Below, piece by piece: positions 11,926 to 23,464 of a DNA stretch of 64,000 nucleotides. Both the position numbers and the translations under genes were made by a program. A model generated the notes under the pieces. That model did no database searches. It was not told where the DNA came from and saw nothing but the letters and a program-made list of their open reading frames with translations. Every line of letters begins with the position of its first letter. The first letter of the stretch is position 1. Origin of the DNA: Panicum virgatum. Its lineage: Eukaryota; Streptophyta; Magnoliopsida; Poales; Poaceae. The stretch is taken from assembly GCF_016808335.1 (NCBI RefSeq), contig NC_053141.1, forward strand, positions 3,609,326 through 3,673,325, read 5' to 3'.

Positions 11926-14655
11926 ACCAGTGTCGAGCCATTTGCTCTACAGAAGGGTTAGCAAAACCAGGCAAAGCATATCCCCCGTCCCATTTACCGC
12001 GTGACTGACGAACACCACTGCGAGGAAAGCGTGGTGCCTCGAAACCTCCTCCAAAGCCTCGGTCCCGTGGTCCATATCCGTACTGAAAACGACCAGGAGC
12101 ACGGCCGGCAAAGCGACCACCCACTGGAGCACGGTAACCACCACCGTCTCCCTGACCTCCACCTACACGGCGCGCCCTAGCATCTTGCCTACCACCACGC
12201 CGAGAAGGACCATGCACCCGAGCAGAGTACATGTCCGCGTTCCGTCTCTCCTGCTCTCGCCTCACAGCCCGCTTCCTCCTGAAGCAAAACTCCTCCAGGT
12301 GACCTTCCTTGTCACAGAACTCGCAGTGGTACCTCACGTCACGCTTGGGAGGTGGAGGCCTAGCCTGCGGACGGGAAGGAGCAGCCTCCTTCTTCTGGGC
12401 AACCTGGGCTGTGGCAACAGGGAGCGTGTCGAGGGGATTTCTCAGCTCATTGGGCTTTTGAACCCAAACCTGTTTCTGCGGAGGTGCTTTCGGTGGTTCT
12501 TTAATCACACCATCCGCGGGGTCAACAAGCGAAGGCTGCGTGCTCGCGCTAGCAGTGTTTCCAGCAGCCTTGCCAATCTTACCATACAACCTGTCAAAGT
12601 CTGACTTCGTGTATGTGTAACCGACCCCAAACCCATCACCACGCTTGAACTGCTTAATCATCATGCCCAACTGCGGCTCGCTGCTAGAAACCCAACTCAG
12701 AATCGCCCTAAGATAGGTATTCTCATTCTCCAAGTTGGCTTTCTCTACCGCAAGACTATCCAGATCAGCAATCAAATCAGGGCAAACAGAGCAGTCAATA
12801 GGTGGGCTAGACTCTACGACCTTAGTCTTCCCAAAAGACTTGATCAAAGCGTTCTTCTCATCTAGCTCCGACCTAAGCGTGGGACAAAGCTTACAAGCAC
12901 CAAGCAAAACTGGCCTAGACTTCATCTCCTCTAGCTCGCACACAACAGTAGCAAACTTGGACTGCAACGAAGCTAGATCAGACTTAAAAATAGGACACTC
13001 ATCACATTCAAGCACATCGTTAACAATAGGAGCGTCCTTAACCAGTTCTAGTTCATGCTTGGCCTTAGCGAGCTCATGAGACACGTCAGCAAGCGAGGTC
13101 TTAGCAACATCTAAGTTCGCAATGTTCTCATCATGCTTGGCACGAAGAGCAACAAGATCATTCATGTGAGATATGCAGCCAGCGCACTCATCCTCACTAG
13201 ATTTATCCCTAGCAAAAGCCAGCTCAGCCCTAAGCTTTGTACGCTCTCTAGCTGCTTCCTTAAGCAGCCTTTTCTGGTTGTCGAGAGCAGCGTACAACTC
13301 CCTAACCTCCATATCAAGCAGGTCAATCGTGGAGTTTACCTCTGAATCACTCTCGGATCCAGGAGAAGAGCTGTCATGCGTCAGTGTAGCATGTCCACCT
13401 GGAGACGCACGAGCACCATTGGCCTCACCCGCCATGGTGCAGAAGCCCTTGCGCCGACCGGCCGCCAAGCAAAGGCCGATGAAGCTGGTGGCTTCCTTGT
13501 CCCGCTTCTTCTTCTTCTTCTTGTCGTCGTCGTCGGAGGTCGGTGAAGAAGAGCGGTCGGTGTCGGAGCTCTTGTCAAGGTCGCTGAGCTGCGCCAGGAA
13601 TGCCTTCTCCCGCTTCTTGGCCTTGTACTGGAAGCACTTCTTGAGCGACTCCTTGTCGAAGCGTCCTCCCCTGTCACGACTGCGGTGCTTGTGGAGCCGA
13701 CGCTCCTTGTTGGAGCCTCCCTCGTCGCGGTCGCGGTGGCGGTAGTAGTCGAAGTGTTTGTTCTGGCCACCGCCGGACTTCTTGGGGCAATCGGCGATGA
13801 AGTGGTTCAAATCGCCGGAGTTGTAGCACCCGGAGTTCTTCTTCCTCTGTCTGTTGTGGTAGACGCGCTGGAACTTGCTGATGAGGAGGCACAAGTCGTC
13901 GTCGCCCAGCGTCTCCAGCTGCTCATCTGTAACAGAAGGCAAAGAGGCAAGAGAAAAGCCAAGAGTAGAGTTAGCGTTAGAGCTCGATCCACCTGGACCA
14001 GTCACAAGAGCGATACTCTTGGAAGGAGGGGCACCATTGAGCTTTGCTCGTGTCTGGTTATCCACCTCTGTGGCCTTGAGCTTGCTGAAAAGCTCGTTCA
14101 CGGTCAGAGTCTCATAGCCAGCAGACTCAATGACCGTGTTCTCCTTGAGATCTCACACAAAGCGGTCAAGTGCGTAGAGCAACTTGAGGGCCTTCTCATA
14201 CTCTGTGTACTCAAGGGCATCAGCAGATCTGTTCGTTTGACCTTGTTCACAATCGATTGAAACCGACTGAACATGTCGCCAATGCTCTCACCCGGCCCCT
14301 GTGTGAAGTTCTCGTATTCACGCCAGTAAGTCTCGAATAGTCTGGCCTTCACCTGAGGTGTGCCCTTGTGGTAGTTCTCAAGGCACGTCCAAACTTTGTG
14401 GGCTTCCTGAAAACCCTGGACACGTGAGAACTCTGCACGAGAAACGCCAGCGAACAAGGCATTGACAGCCTTGGCGTTGGTCTCGTGCTTGGACACCTAA
14501 AGAGGTGTGGTCTGAACGGCAAGCACCTCGTAAGCCTGGTTCTTGGTAATCTCCCAGACCTCGTCTGCAATGCTCTGCAAGAAGGCTCTCATGCGAACCT
14601 TCCAGTTGGCATAGTCCTTGCCGGAAAACAACGGGATCTTCCCAAGACTCGCCAT
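11864..14655 (-). pseudogene. gag: Sirevirus-type gag, broken
   Basis: The frame starts at an ATG at 14655, 50 bp inside the PBS. The N-terminal half is a UBN2-type gag domain. It is interrupted by TAG at 14497-14499, a frameshift around 14225 and a TGA near 14153. From 14101 to 11864 the frame is open. It contains a zinc knuckle (CYNSGDLNHFIADC), long heptad-like Lys/Glu/Leu-rich stretches probably forming coiled coils, and a second Cys/His knuckle (CEFCDKEGHLEEFC) near the C-terminus, followed by an Arg/Gly-rich tail. Two knuckles and extended coiled coils suit Sireviruses. Confidence 0.85.
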
Positions 14656-14705
14656 GGTCGCCAAGTGAATTTCGAACCGGTTAAGGTACTGAAAACCTCA
14701 ACCAA

Positions 14706-14718
14706 GCTCTGATACCAA
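14706..14718 (-). promoter_or_regulatory. Primer-binding site of the Sirevirus
   Basis: Reads TTGGTATCAGAGC on the - strand, complementary to initiator methionine tRNA. It begins right after the LTR end at 14720. Confidence 0.9.
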
Positions 14719-14719
14719 T

Positions 14720-16352
14720 TGAGGGACCGAAACCGGCGACCAAAGGGGGGTGAATGGGAGCCGATCAAAATTTCTTTCGAAATTGATTCGTCGGCCTATA
14801 TCTCAAAATCTCCGCAAACCCTCGACCTAAGGGATGAGAGAATAGCTATGGACTAGCTATCTCACAGCAGCACAACATAGAAAATCCCGTGGAAGCAAAA
14901 CGGGAAAAACTCCCCAAACAGCAGCACTGCTGAGTCAGACCGGTCTGACCGCTAGCACAGACCGGTCAGACCGGTTACCCAGACCGGTCAGACCGGTCGC
15001 TCCCAAACAGCCCGCAACCAAAGCTTCAAATGGTAAATCTCGAGCAAACAAAGTCGAAATCCAGTGAAACTTGGAGGACAGGTCCGCAACTAACCTGCGA
15101 ACATATCCCCAGGAGATCTCTCCCAAAAGATTAAAGAATCTTGATAATTCGGGAGAAGATCAAAGTGAATTGGGGTTTTCTCAAGAACACAAAAACTCCA
15201 ATTCGTGAGAACTCACGATTCCAGTGGGTTTGGCACTAGGCTAGATGCATTGAATCGTTACAAAGAGTTCAACAAATCACGAATTCAAAAGGTTGTCTCC
15301 TCCAAACACAAAACACACAAAAGAGGAGAATTCGAACCCAAAATGCATGAGAGGAAGGGGAGGATGAATACTTAGCACATATAGATGATCTCAACAAGAT
15401 TTCATTCATAAAATTCAGAGGAATTCACCTATACAAAGCTAGAGCCATCCGCCCATCATCCTACCCACTAAAATTGAGAGATTAGCTAAACCCTAACCCT
15501 TTTTTGCGTTGGAGTCCTTGGCCCTAACCTGGAGCAGGGGCAGGGAAAAGGAAAAACGAAGAGAATATAAAAAGACTCAAGAGACGCCACCAGCCACGGG
15601 CTGGTGGGGGTATTTATACCCAGCTGCTGCGGCCAGACCGGTCCATGGGACCGGTCAGACCGGTCGGGTCTGTAGCAGCCCGCTGTACAGACTCAATCGA
15701 CGGCGGAGTTTCTTTCTTCGACTCAAAGTCTTTGCTGTGATGCCGCCACGTCGATGAAGTTCCGGCCCGCGGTTTTGGAGGGTCCGCGAAACCCGGGTAG
15801 GTGGCTGGTTTTGAGAAAACCGCCAAAACTTCACGCACGGGAAGATTCCCGCCTCCACGCCGTGGCCCTAGACGCCGTTCCCGCCTCGGCCTTCTGACAG
15901 CCCTAGACGCCGCCCGACGCCCGTCACGTCCTCGCCCGAAGCGAGGCCCTAGACGCCGTCGACGCCCGTCACGTCCTCGCCCGAAGCGAGGCCCTAGACG
16001 CCGTCAACGCCCGTCACATCCTCGCCCGAAGCGAGGCCCTAGACGCCGTCGACGCCCGTCGCCTCCGTCAGTCCCGAGACCGACGCCTGTGCCTCCACGA
16101 CTTGGCGTCTTCAACTGCCGTCCGCATCCTTTGTTTTGCGGCGCAAACCAAGAAACCCGCCTTCCGTCGCCGCTTGCGCCCTCGATCCAGGAGTGGACGC
16201 CACAGCTGCCGCCCGGCCTGAGCTCCTCCACGGCAACTCTCCGTCGACACTCGACGCCCGTGTACCTGCAATCCAAAGACCAAGCGCACGATCACACCGC
16301 ACGGTTGACAATTCACTCATCACAAGCAGGATAGAGTACTCAACATTCCTAA
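14720..16352 (-). repeat. 5' LTR of the Sirevirus
   Basis: An intact 1633-bp LTR. It begins TGAGGGACCGAAACC on the + strand. Its outer end reads ...CCTAA where the 3' LTR has ...CCTCA, so the terminal CA has apparently mutated to AA. It contains clustered CAGACCGGTC palindromic motifs (14935-15000 and 15625-15670), a minus-strand TATA box (15611-15618) and a 45-bp tandem repeat. Confidence 0.85.
15901..16036. repeat. 45-bp tandem repeat in the 5' LTR
   Basis: Three near-identical units of 45-46 bp (15901-15946, 15947-15991, 15992-16036), each starting CCCTAGACGCCG. The 3' LTR has only one unit at about 6903-6948. The array has therefore expanded in one LTR, or shrunk in the other, since insertion. 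Confidence 0.8.
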
Positions 16353-16458
16353 AGCCAAGTACTAGATTCAAACTGAAGATAAACTGATCACCTGATAGCT
16401 ACTAGATTCAAACTGAAGATAAACTCATCACCGAGCTGACTCCTATTCGTAGGCAGGT
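16353..16458. other. Old genomic sliver between two retroelement insertions
   Basis: About 100 bp of genomic DNA bounded by the Sirevirus TSD (AGCCA, 16353-16357) and the solo-LTR TSD (CAGGT, 16454-16458). It includes a direct repeat of CTAGATTCAAACTGAAGATA (at about 16362 and 16402). Confidence 0.6.
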
Positions 16459-17874
16459 TGAAAGGATCACCGGGGTGTCCGACCCTAGAGGGGGAGGGGG
16501 TGAATAGGGTCGCTAATCACTTTTTAACCTAGGGCTCAATCTAATTGCATAAGATAAACCTAACACGTCCTACACATGCTAGTTATGACTAAGGTTTATC
16601 TATGCTACCCTTTACTTACCCCAAAAGACTTGCAACCTATAGACAATCCTAATCAAACTAACTAGGAAAGTAAAGGTAAGCAAGAAAGAGTAAATGCGGA
16701 AACGTAATGCGGTAAGTAAAGAGGTAAGTGCAAGAGGGATGCAAACTCCCGAGTAGACACGGTCATGTAACGTGGTTCGGCACAAACGCCTACGTCCACG
16801 GGACACCGAGGCTCTTCCGATCACCGTCTTGCACTACGCCACCAAGGCGATGCCGGCAAGCAAAGGCAAGTGCCCCTAAGACACCGAGTCTCGTGCACCG
16901 CCACCGTCTCTCTCGGTCACCGGCCGTAATCCACTACGGAGCTTCTCCACCAAGGAGGGGGCCTCCTCTTCCCCCGCACAAAGTGTCGTTGCCACTCCAC
17001 ACCAAGACGGAGGGTCACACGACGGATCACAAGTTGCTTGCCGCAGCAAGACTTCTCTCAAGAGAGCTCTCGCAAGAACTAATCCCTATTACAAGCACTA
17101 AGCACTCTCACAAGTGTGATTAATCCTATATGATGTACAATGAAGCTCTATGGTGGTTGGAGATGATCTTTAGCTCTTGTATACTTCCTTGAACTCCAGC
17201 TATCTCAAATGACCCGGCCTTGGGGGTATATATAGGCAGCATAAGCAAATATAGCCGTTGGAGAAAAGCTGCCACAAAACTGCGTAACGCCGGTTAATCT
17301 GACGTACCCCAAAAGTCATCATCGATTCAACCGGTGTATGTAAACTGCTAATTGAAAAAATAGCCGTTAGCAATTAACCGATGTATCGCCGGTTTAACCG
17401 ATGTAATCAACCGGTGTATGTAATATTAGCTGTCGGTTTAACCGGTGAGTGTAACTTCTTCATGTTCCTCCAAAAACCACATCTCTGGACAACTGAACCG
17501 ATGCAATTGACCGATGCATCGTCGGTTCAACCGGTGTAGGTATTTTCCTCGGTCTTCATCTGCCAATGCACCGACGTATATAACTTCTGTAGCGTCGGTT
17601 CATCCGGTGTAGAACCCTAGCCCGCAGACCTTCTCTGTGATTGCACCGGTGAGTTCATTTTGCCCTACGTCGGTTTAACCGATGATAGCAAAATGACTCA
17701 ATTCTTGTCCCTTGGACCGAAGAGCTTGCTACGTCTCTCTTCTCTTTGTCATCACTTGAACCTAAAAGTCTGAGAATAGTCATCTTAACAATCACATTAG
17801 TCCAAGTGTTGTGTGTGTCATCAATCACCAAAATATTATATTGAAATATGGCATGAGAGGTCATTCTCGCTACA
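16459..17874 (-). mobile_element. Solo LTR (second copia family), TSD CAGGT
   Basis: A 1416-bp LTR (TGAAAGGATCACC...CGCTACA) with perfect 5-bp CAGGT duplications at 16454-16458 and 17875-17879 and no internal sequence. It therefore arose by LTR-LTR recombination. It ends only about 190 bp before the start codon of LHT copy B, in the opposite orientation to that gene. Confidence 0.9.
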
Positions 17875-18061
17875 CAGGTCGTCCTCCGCAAACACATCAG
17901 CTATTCCCGAGTTCAGACGCTGCCAGGCTGTCGCCCTCCCTTCACCTGCGCTGCATAAAGAAGACGACGACTTCTCTGCCGGCCGCCTCGGCTCGATTCC
18001 TCGCCATTGGTGAAAGCTCAGCGGCGGCGTCCATCGTCGGGCTTCGGAGCTCCTGCCGGCT

Positions 18062-20942
18062 ATGGACATGGATATACAACTCGGGGACTATTCTCCGGAC
18101 AAGGTGCGTCCCCCCCCCCCCCCCCCCCCCCCCCCCAGCATGAGCTTATCTAGCTTGGATTTGGATGCCATGTTGAATTTCGGTTGTTACAAAGCACAAA
18201 AGTTTGTTGAAGAAAAGAAGATCAAACAACTCGAGATAGATTTGATTGCTTGTCTGTGATGATCCGTTGATGAACTCGATCTCTGCAGTTTGCCAGCATC
18301 GCTCTTTCACCCAAAGGGCGCACGGACTCGCAGGAAGGCCGCTGGAGGGCGCAGAAGTCGATCGACGACTGGCTGCCGATCAACGCCAGGAGGAACGCCA
18401 AGTGGTGGTACTCCGCCTTCCACAATGTCACCGCCATGGTCGGCGCCGGCGTGCTAAGCCTTCCCTACGCCATGTCCGAGCTCGGCTGGTCAGTGCCATT
18501 AACTACCTTCCTCATTCAAAGAAAAAAAAAAGCAGATCAGTATCTTCCATTCTTCCCTATGCAAAGTCAACGCACTATGCCATGACATGGTGATCAGTTC
18601 AGTCAGTCATCTTTGGCATTATTTCTCGTAAACACAATTTTGTTGGTTCTTTCTTTTCATTTAATTTCCCGGTCGATCGATCACGGTTCTCAGGGCGGCC
18701 GGCGTCACGGTGCTGATCCTGTCGTGGATCATCACGCTGTACACGCTGTGGCAGATGGTGGAGATGCACGAGATGGTGCCGGGCAAGCGGTTCGACCGGT
18801 ACCACGAGCTGGGACAGCACGCGTTCGGCGAGAAGCTGGGCCTCTGGATCGTCGTGCCGCAGCAGCTGGTGGTGGAGGTCGGCCTGAACATCGTGTACAT
18901 GGTCACCGGCGGCCAGTCCCTGCAGAAGTTCCACGACGTCGTCTGCCACGACAGGTGCAAGCACATCAAGCTCACCTACTTCATCATGATCTTCGCCTCC
19001 GCCCACTTCGTCCTCTCCCAGCTCCCCAATTTCCACTCCATCTCCGGCGTCTCCCTCGCCGCCGCCGTCATGTCTCTCTGGTACAGTTTCAGAAACTGCA
19101 TCTCTGAAAGCTACATTTTTTTTAGAGTTTTTCTCTGAAAGCTACATCATAATTATAGCCTGAAAGAAGATTACTGATAAGAATACCCATGGCAGTTACT
19201 CGACGATCGCGTGGATCGCGTCAGCTGCCAAGGGGAGGTCGGCGGACGTGGACTACAGCCTGCACGCGACGACGACGCCGGGGAAGGTGTTCGGCTTCTT
19301 CGGGGCGCTCGGGGACGTGGCGTTCGCGTACGCTGGGCACAATGTGGTGCTGGAGATCCAGGCCACCATCCCGTCGACGCCGGACAAGCCGTCCAAGAAG
19401 CCCATGTGGAAGGGCGTCGTCGTCGCCTACGTCGTCGTCGCCCTGTGCTACTTCCCGGCGTCGCTCGTCGGCTACTGGGCCTTCGGCAACAAAGTCCAGG
19501 ACAACATCCTCGTCACCCTCGACACACCAAGGTGGCTCATCGCCCTCGCCAACATGATGGTCGTCGTCCATCTCCTTGGCGGTTACCAGGTACGCAGACA
19601 TTTCTTCAATTCAGACATCACGGTGATTTCTTTGTGTAAATGCAGTAGCGATGCTGGCATCTGATGCATTGAGTGATGCATGATTGGCAGATTTATGCGA
19701 TGCCGGTGTTCGACATGATAGAGACGGTGCTGGTGAGGAAGTTTTGGTTCCGTCCAGGCCTGATGCTGCGCCTGATTGCCCGGACTGCCTACGTTGGTAA
19801 TGCCCATGTCTGAACTGATGAGTTCTTCAGTCTAATATGATCTGAAGGCCGGCTTACCAATCACGCTGGAGTCTGGACACACAAAGACTGATGAGATGCA
19901 ACCTGTGCAGGGTTCACAATGTTCGTGGCCATCACCTTCCCCTTCTTCAGTGAATTGCTCAGTTTCTTCGGTGGATTCGCCTTCGCACCGACAACTTACT
20001 TTGTAAGCTCCCAGATCAATTTAGGCATTTACACATTTTGTTTCTGCTACATTAGCTTCTAGAGATGACTATTGTTCGTTCAGATATAGAAGCAGCTCCA
20101 GAATTTTAATCCGAGCTGACCAAATTTGGTACTTGTTTCTGTCAGCTTCCCTGCATCATGTGGCTCACAATTTACAAGCCCAAAAGGTTCAGCCTCTCAT
20201 GGTTCACCAACTGGGTAAGATTGCCTCCTCAATAAAACTAGGCGTATAGCCCGCGCATTTGCGCGGCTAGTATTAAAAATTCAAAAATATGCATGTCGTT
20301 GTATCATTTACTTAAAGGTTATACTCTTTTTTTTAACCATACATCATTCTGTTCATTATCGTAAATTATGTCTTATTGTTGATTAAAACAATTCAACTAT
20401 GATCTACCTATAATAACAATTTGATTTGTTGAGCTTTAATAATATTATGCAGATAATTATTCTTATTTTTATTTTATTTTGATTGATTATTGTTAGCTTT
20501 AGTTTTTATTAATAGTATATATTTGTAACTGATACTTAGCTAAATGGTATTTTATATTTAATTTTTTATAATGGCATTGGTGGGTGATTTTTATTTAGAC
20601 ACAGGGGTATTTTAGGCTAATTTTTATCGTAATGGCAGTGGTTGGTAATTTTTATTTTTCTATTTTTCTCCGATTAACGTGGAAATTTCTAGGCCTTGAG
20701 AGCGAACGTGGAGGCTCCGTTTGTTGGACAAATAATAAGATAATAGATGTTTAGGTTTAAGCTTCCTTTTTTTCATTTTTTTTCTGAACGCAAACATTCT
20801 TTTTCTCTGTGTTCTATATGTTCTTCAGGCGTGTATTGTTATTGGAGTGCTGCTGATGGTACTATCACCAATTGGAGGACTCCGGCAGATCATTGTGAAA
20901 ATCAAGACATACAAATTTTATCAGGACTACCCCCAGCAATGA
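18062..20942 (+). CDS. LHT1-like amino acid transporter, copy B
   Basis: Exons are 18062-18103, 18289-18488, 18694-19080, 19196-19589, 19691-19796, 19911-20002, 20146-20214 and 20829-20942. They join in frame to 467 residues. Exon-intron phases are identical to copy A and the proteins are closely similar over the membrane domain, so this is a tandem paralogue. Here intron 1 has a normal GT donor (AAG|GTGCGT) followed at once by a 27-bp run of C. The last intron holds a Helitron. The proximal promoter is confined to about 190 bp by the upstream solo LTR. Family role: proton-coupled uptake of neutral and basic amino acids at the plasma membrane. Confidence 0.9.
18110..18136. repeat. Poly-C tract in intron 1 of LHT copy B
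   Basis: Twenty-seven consecutive C starting six bases inside the intron. Its length in the assembly may not be reliable. Confidence 0.9.
20238..20747 (-). mobile_element. Non-autonomous Helitron (510 bp) in intron 7 of LHT copy B
   Basis: On the - strand it starts TCTATTATCTTATTATT and ends with a hairpin (stem CCGCGC/GCGCGG, loop AAAT), nine bases and then CTAG. The flanks are A at 20237 and T at 20748, the AT insertion site expected for Helitrons, with no target-site duplication. Copy A lacks the insert in the same intron, which supports these limits. It is AT-rich and encodes nothing visible. Confidence 0.85.
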
Positions 20943-22447
20943 TAGATTCAGAACAATCCCCTGATTTAAACCATGAGCTTTGCTATGGTATGATGAAGTA
21001 AATGAGGATCGCCCATTTATTTAGATCTAGATGGATATTATCATATATTATCTCGTAGAAGGTAATAGGAAATATATATATATATATATTGGAAATAGGA
21101 CAGATATGTAAATATCTTGCAATTAGATCTTTTAAGCAAAATAGATTGCAATTAGTCATAGCTAATGCGTTGACGTTATGGCGTGCAAACATTTGTAATT
21201 TTTTTAACATGATGGATCTCTACGTCTTTAGTAATGCGTACCTAACATTTGTTGTAATTTTTTTAATATCATTGATTGATTCAGTCCTCGACTTTGTGCC
21301 AACTTCGACTTATGTTTTCTTATTCATTCTTGAACCATTACACCCCTATAATAATTATACTCGAATTTTCAATTCTTTGAAGGTAAATATATCTGTTTAT
21401 TAATTTTTGTCGATTTTGTAATGGCAGTATGACAAATTTTATCTAGCACCTATTTGATATAAAGAAAGGGAAATGCTCGCAAATATACAATACATTTCAA
21501 ATGGATAAAATCAAGATTGTTTGAAATATTAGTCCACAACACAATTGATTTTCAAATATTTTCAATAAAATTTTTTTCTATCAAATACTCCATCATACCA
21601 TAGAGTAAGAATACCATCATACATGAATACGTGGTGTCACCACATATTCATATATGATGGAAGAGATAAGAATACCAATTTATAAATAAATTGTTCAATT
21701 AAATATATATCAACTAAGTTGTGATGAAAAATGAAATCTATTGCAACTAGATAATGCTAAGTATGTATTTTAGAGTATTTGTTAGAATATTTAATTTTTA
21801 GATAAAGAAACATATTAATATTCTAGCTTCTACAACATAGTGTGAAATATCCGGCCATTATTACAAATAGAGAACCATGGACGGAGGAGACAACGATGAA
21901 TATAGCAAACAGTTATTATAAACAAAATCTGTTAGTTACTAAACTGCCACTCATTTTTTGCGAATATCTCCATGGCCATGGACTCCAATACTCGACATGT
22001 CTCTGATAGTATTCATGTTCTCCTCTTTCCGAAGCAAAGTCCAAAATTTTATCTAGTGTATCGTCCTGAAAAGAATCTGCAAACAAGGTTGTCTGTTCAC
22101 TGTATTAAAAACAATATCCTTTCTACTTGGCCACATGGCTCAACAAACAACACTTACACCTGTGAGTGTTAAATTTTTTTCCTTCCACCTAATCCCCTGT
22201 AGCCAAGTCCCAAACATATGAGTGACATTGTTAAGTTTTTTAGACTAAAGGTGGTATGAATTATTCTCCAAATTAATCTAGCCATATTTAATGGATGAGA
22301 AGAGCGTAAGATAGATAATTATAATGATTAGCTATAAGTTTTATTTTTTATATTAATTTTAATTAGTCTATGCGAGAGTACGGGTTAATAGGCTAATGTG
22401 TACATAATTTATCTTTTTTGTTGAAATAATTAATCAAATTGTAACTT
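20943..22447. other. AT-rich region downstream of LHT copy B
   Basis: No credible gene. There is a short TA run near 21074-21090 and an imperfect hairpin at about 21624-21662 with ATCATACATGAAT-type arms. Probably old repeat debris. Confidence 0.5.
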
Positions 22448-22460
22448 GTAACTTGTGCTG

Positions 22461-22707
22461 CGAATAGATAAGCTGGTAAGGTTTCTTGTGGTGGAACTTA
22501 TATATCCACCAACTGACGCTATTTTTTTAGTGGTAGGCGATGTGCCCGTCGATAATGAAGGGATAATGATGACTTTGTCAATCTCGAGGATCTACCAGCG
22601 CAGTCTTCCGGAGGTGCTCGTAGGAGTAGGATTTCGTGCGTGTATTTATAGAAGTGGTTGTGCGTGGGTTTATAAACGTCTGCGTTGGTTTGGGAAAAAA
22701 AAGAACC
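22461..22707 (+). mobile_element. 5'-truncated retroposon, probably a LINE 3' end
   Basis: A 247-bp insert is flanked by a perfect 13-bp duplication, GTAACTTGTGCTG, at 22448-22460 and 22708-22720. It ends in an A-rich tail (GGGAAAAAAAAGAACC). A variable-length TSD with an A tail is the signature of target-primed reverse transcription. The sequence resembles grass LINE 3' UTRs as I remember them; I cannot name the family. Confidence 0.75.
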
Positions 22708-22720
22708 GTAACTTGTGCTG

Positions 22721-23464
22721 AAATAATGCCTGTCCTTGTGCTCCACACACCTGTGCGGTCGCGTGAACTATTCCATCTGTAGTTCAGTACTCATACAGCA
22801 AGTCAAGTCGCCGTGGAGCATGACTAGTCTGAAGGCTACCGCCCTACCGGAAGTCTCCACGCAAATCCGCGTGCCATTAATAAGCACTGCACCACTGGAC
22901 GACCAAACTAACTAGCTGTCACCGTTAGTTTCATCCGGCTGAATTATATTCTTGTCGCCGAATTAAAATCCATTCAGCTAAACTAATACGTACAAATCCT
23001 GAAGAAGTCAAGCGAGGAAAAATAGCCAGAGAAGTCAGTTTCAGCGGCAAGAATGAAACTGAACCTGTGAAGAGCAGCACACACTGTGCCTATTGTTCTT
23101 TTTTTTCCTAGGTTTGATGTTTCGGGGCGTGACGAGATGTTTGACCGGAGCATAACCGCACAAATTTCTTTTCTCCTATATATTCGCAAATTTTGCTCGT
23201 GTTTATTTATTACATGAAAGCTATGGAATTTAAGTGTCAAAGTACTAAGAAGGCTACTGCTCGGAAACTGAACTGCCTAGACTGAAGTAATGAGAGATCG
23301 ACCACCAGATGATCGAGTCATCTGTCAGGCTGTCACCTCCGATCCTTTTCACTTGCGCTCAAAAGCAAGACGAGCTTCAGTTATCTGCCGCCTACTTCCT
23401 CTCCATTGCTGAAGGCTCAGTGACATCCATCGTCGAGCTGAGGAGATGAGCTCCCACGCCAGCC
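22721..23464. other. Upstream flank of LHT copy C
   Basis: No gene seen. The part from about 23160 to 23230 resembles the upstream region of copy A, suggesting a duplicated promoter. Confidence 0.45.

Larger units (their letters stand above)
4212..16352 (-). mobile_element. Sirevirus-type Ty1/copia retrotransposon with both LTRs
   Basis: The element spans 4212-16352 on the - strand. The 5' LTR is at the right (14720-16352) and the 3' LTR at the left (4212-7263). A 5-bp AGCCA target-site duplication lies at 4207-4211 and 16353-16357. Internal order is PBS, gag with coiled-coil regions and zinc knuckles, protease, integrase, reverse transcriptase, RNase H, then a 1.4-kb noncoding tail with many polypurine tracts. 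The long LTRs, large gag and multiplied polypurine tracts are recognised Sirevirus traits. Gag and pol both carry stops and frameshifts, so it is not autonomous. About 1.6 kb of a second element is nested in the 3' LTR. Confidence 0.9.

Noticed and set aside
15864..16060. Regularly spaced GC-rich repeats resembling an array such as CRISPR
   Set aside because: They are tandem 45-bp units without unique spacers, inside a plant retrotransposon LTR.
20238..20747. Gene fragment captured by the Helitron
   Set aside because: The insert is AT-rich with no frame or similarity to other sequence in the window.
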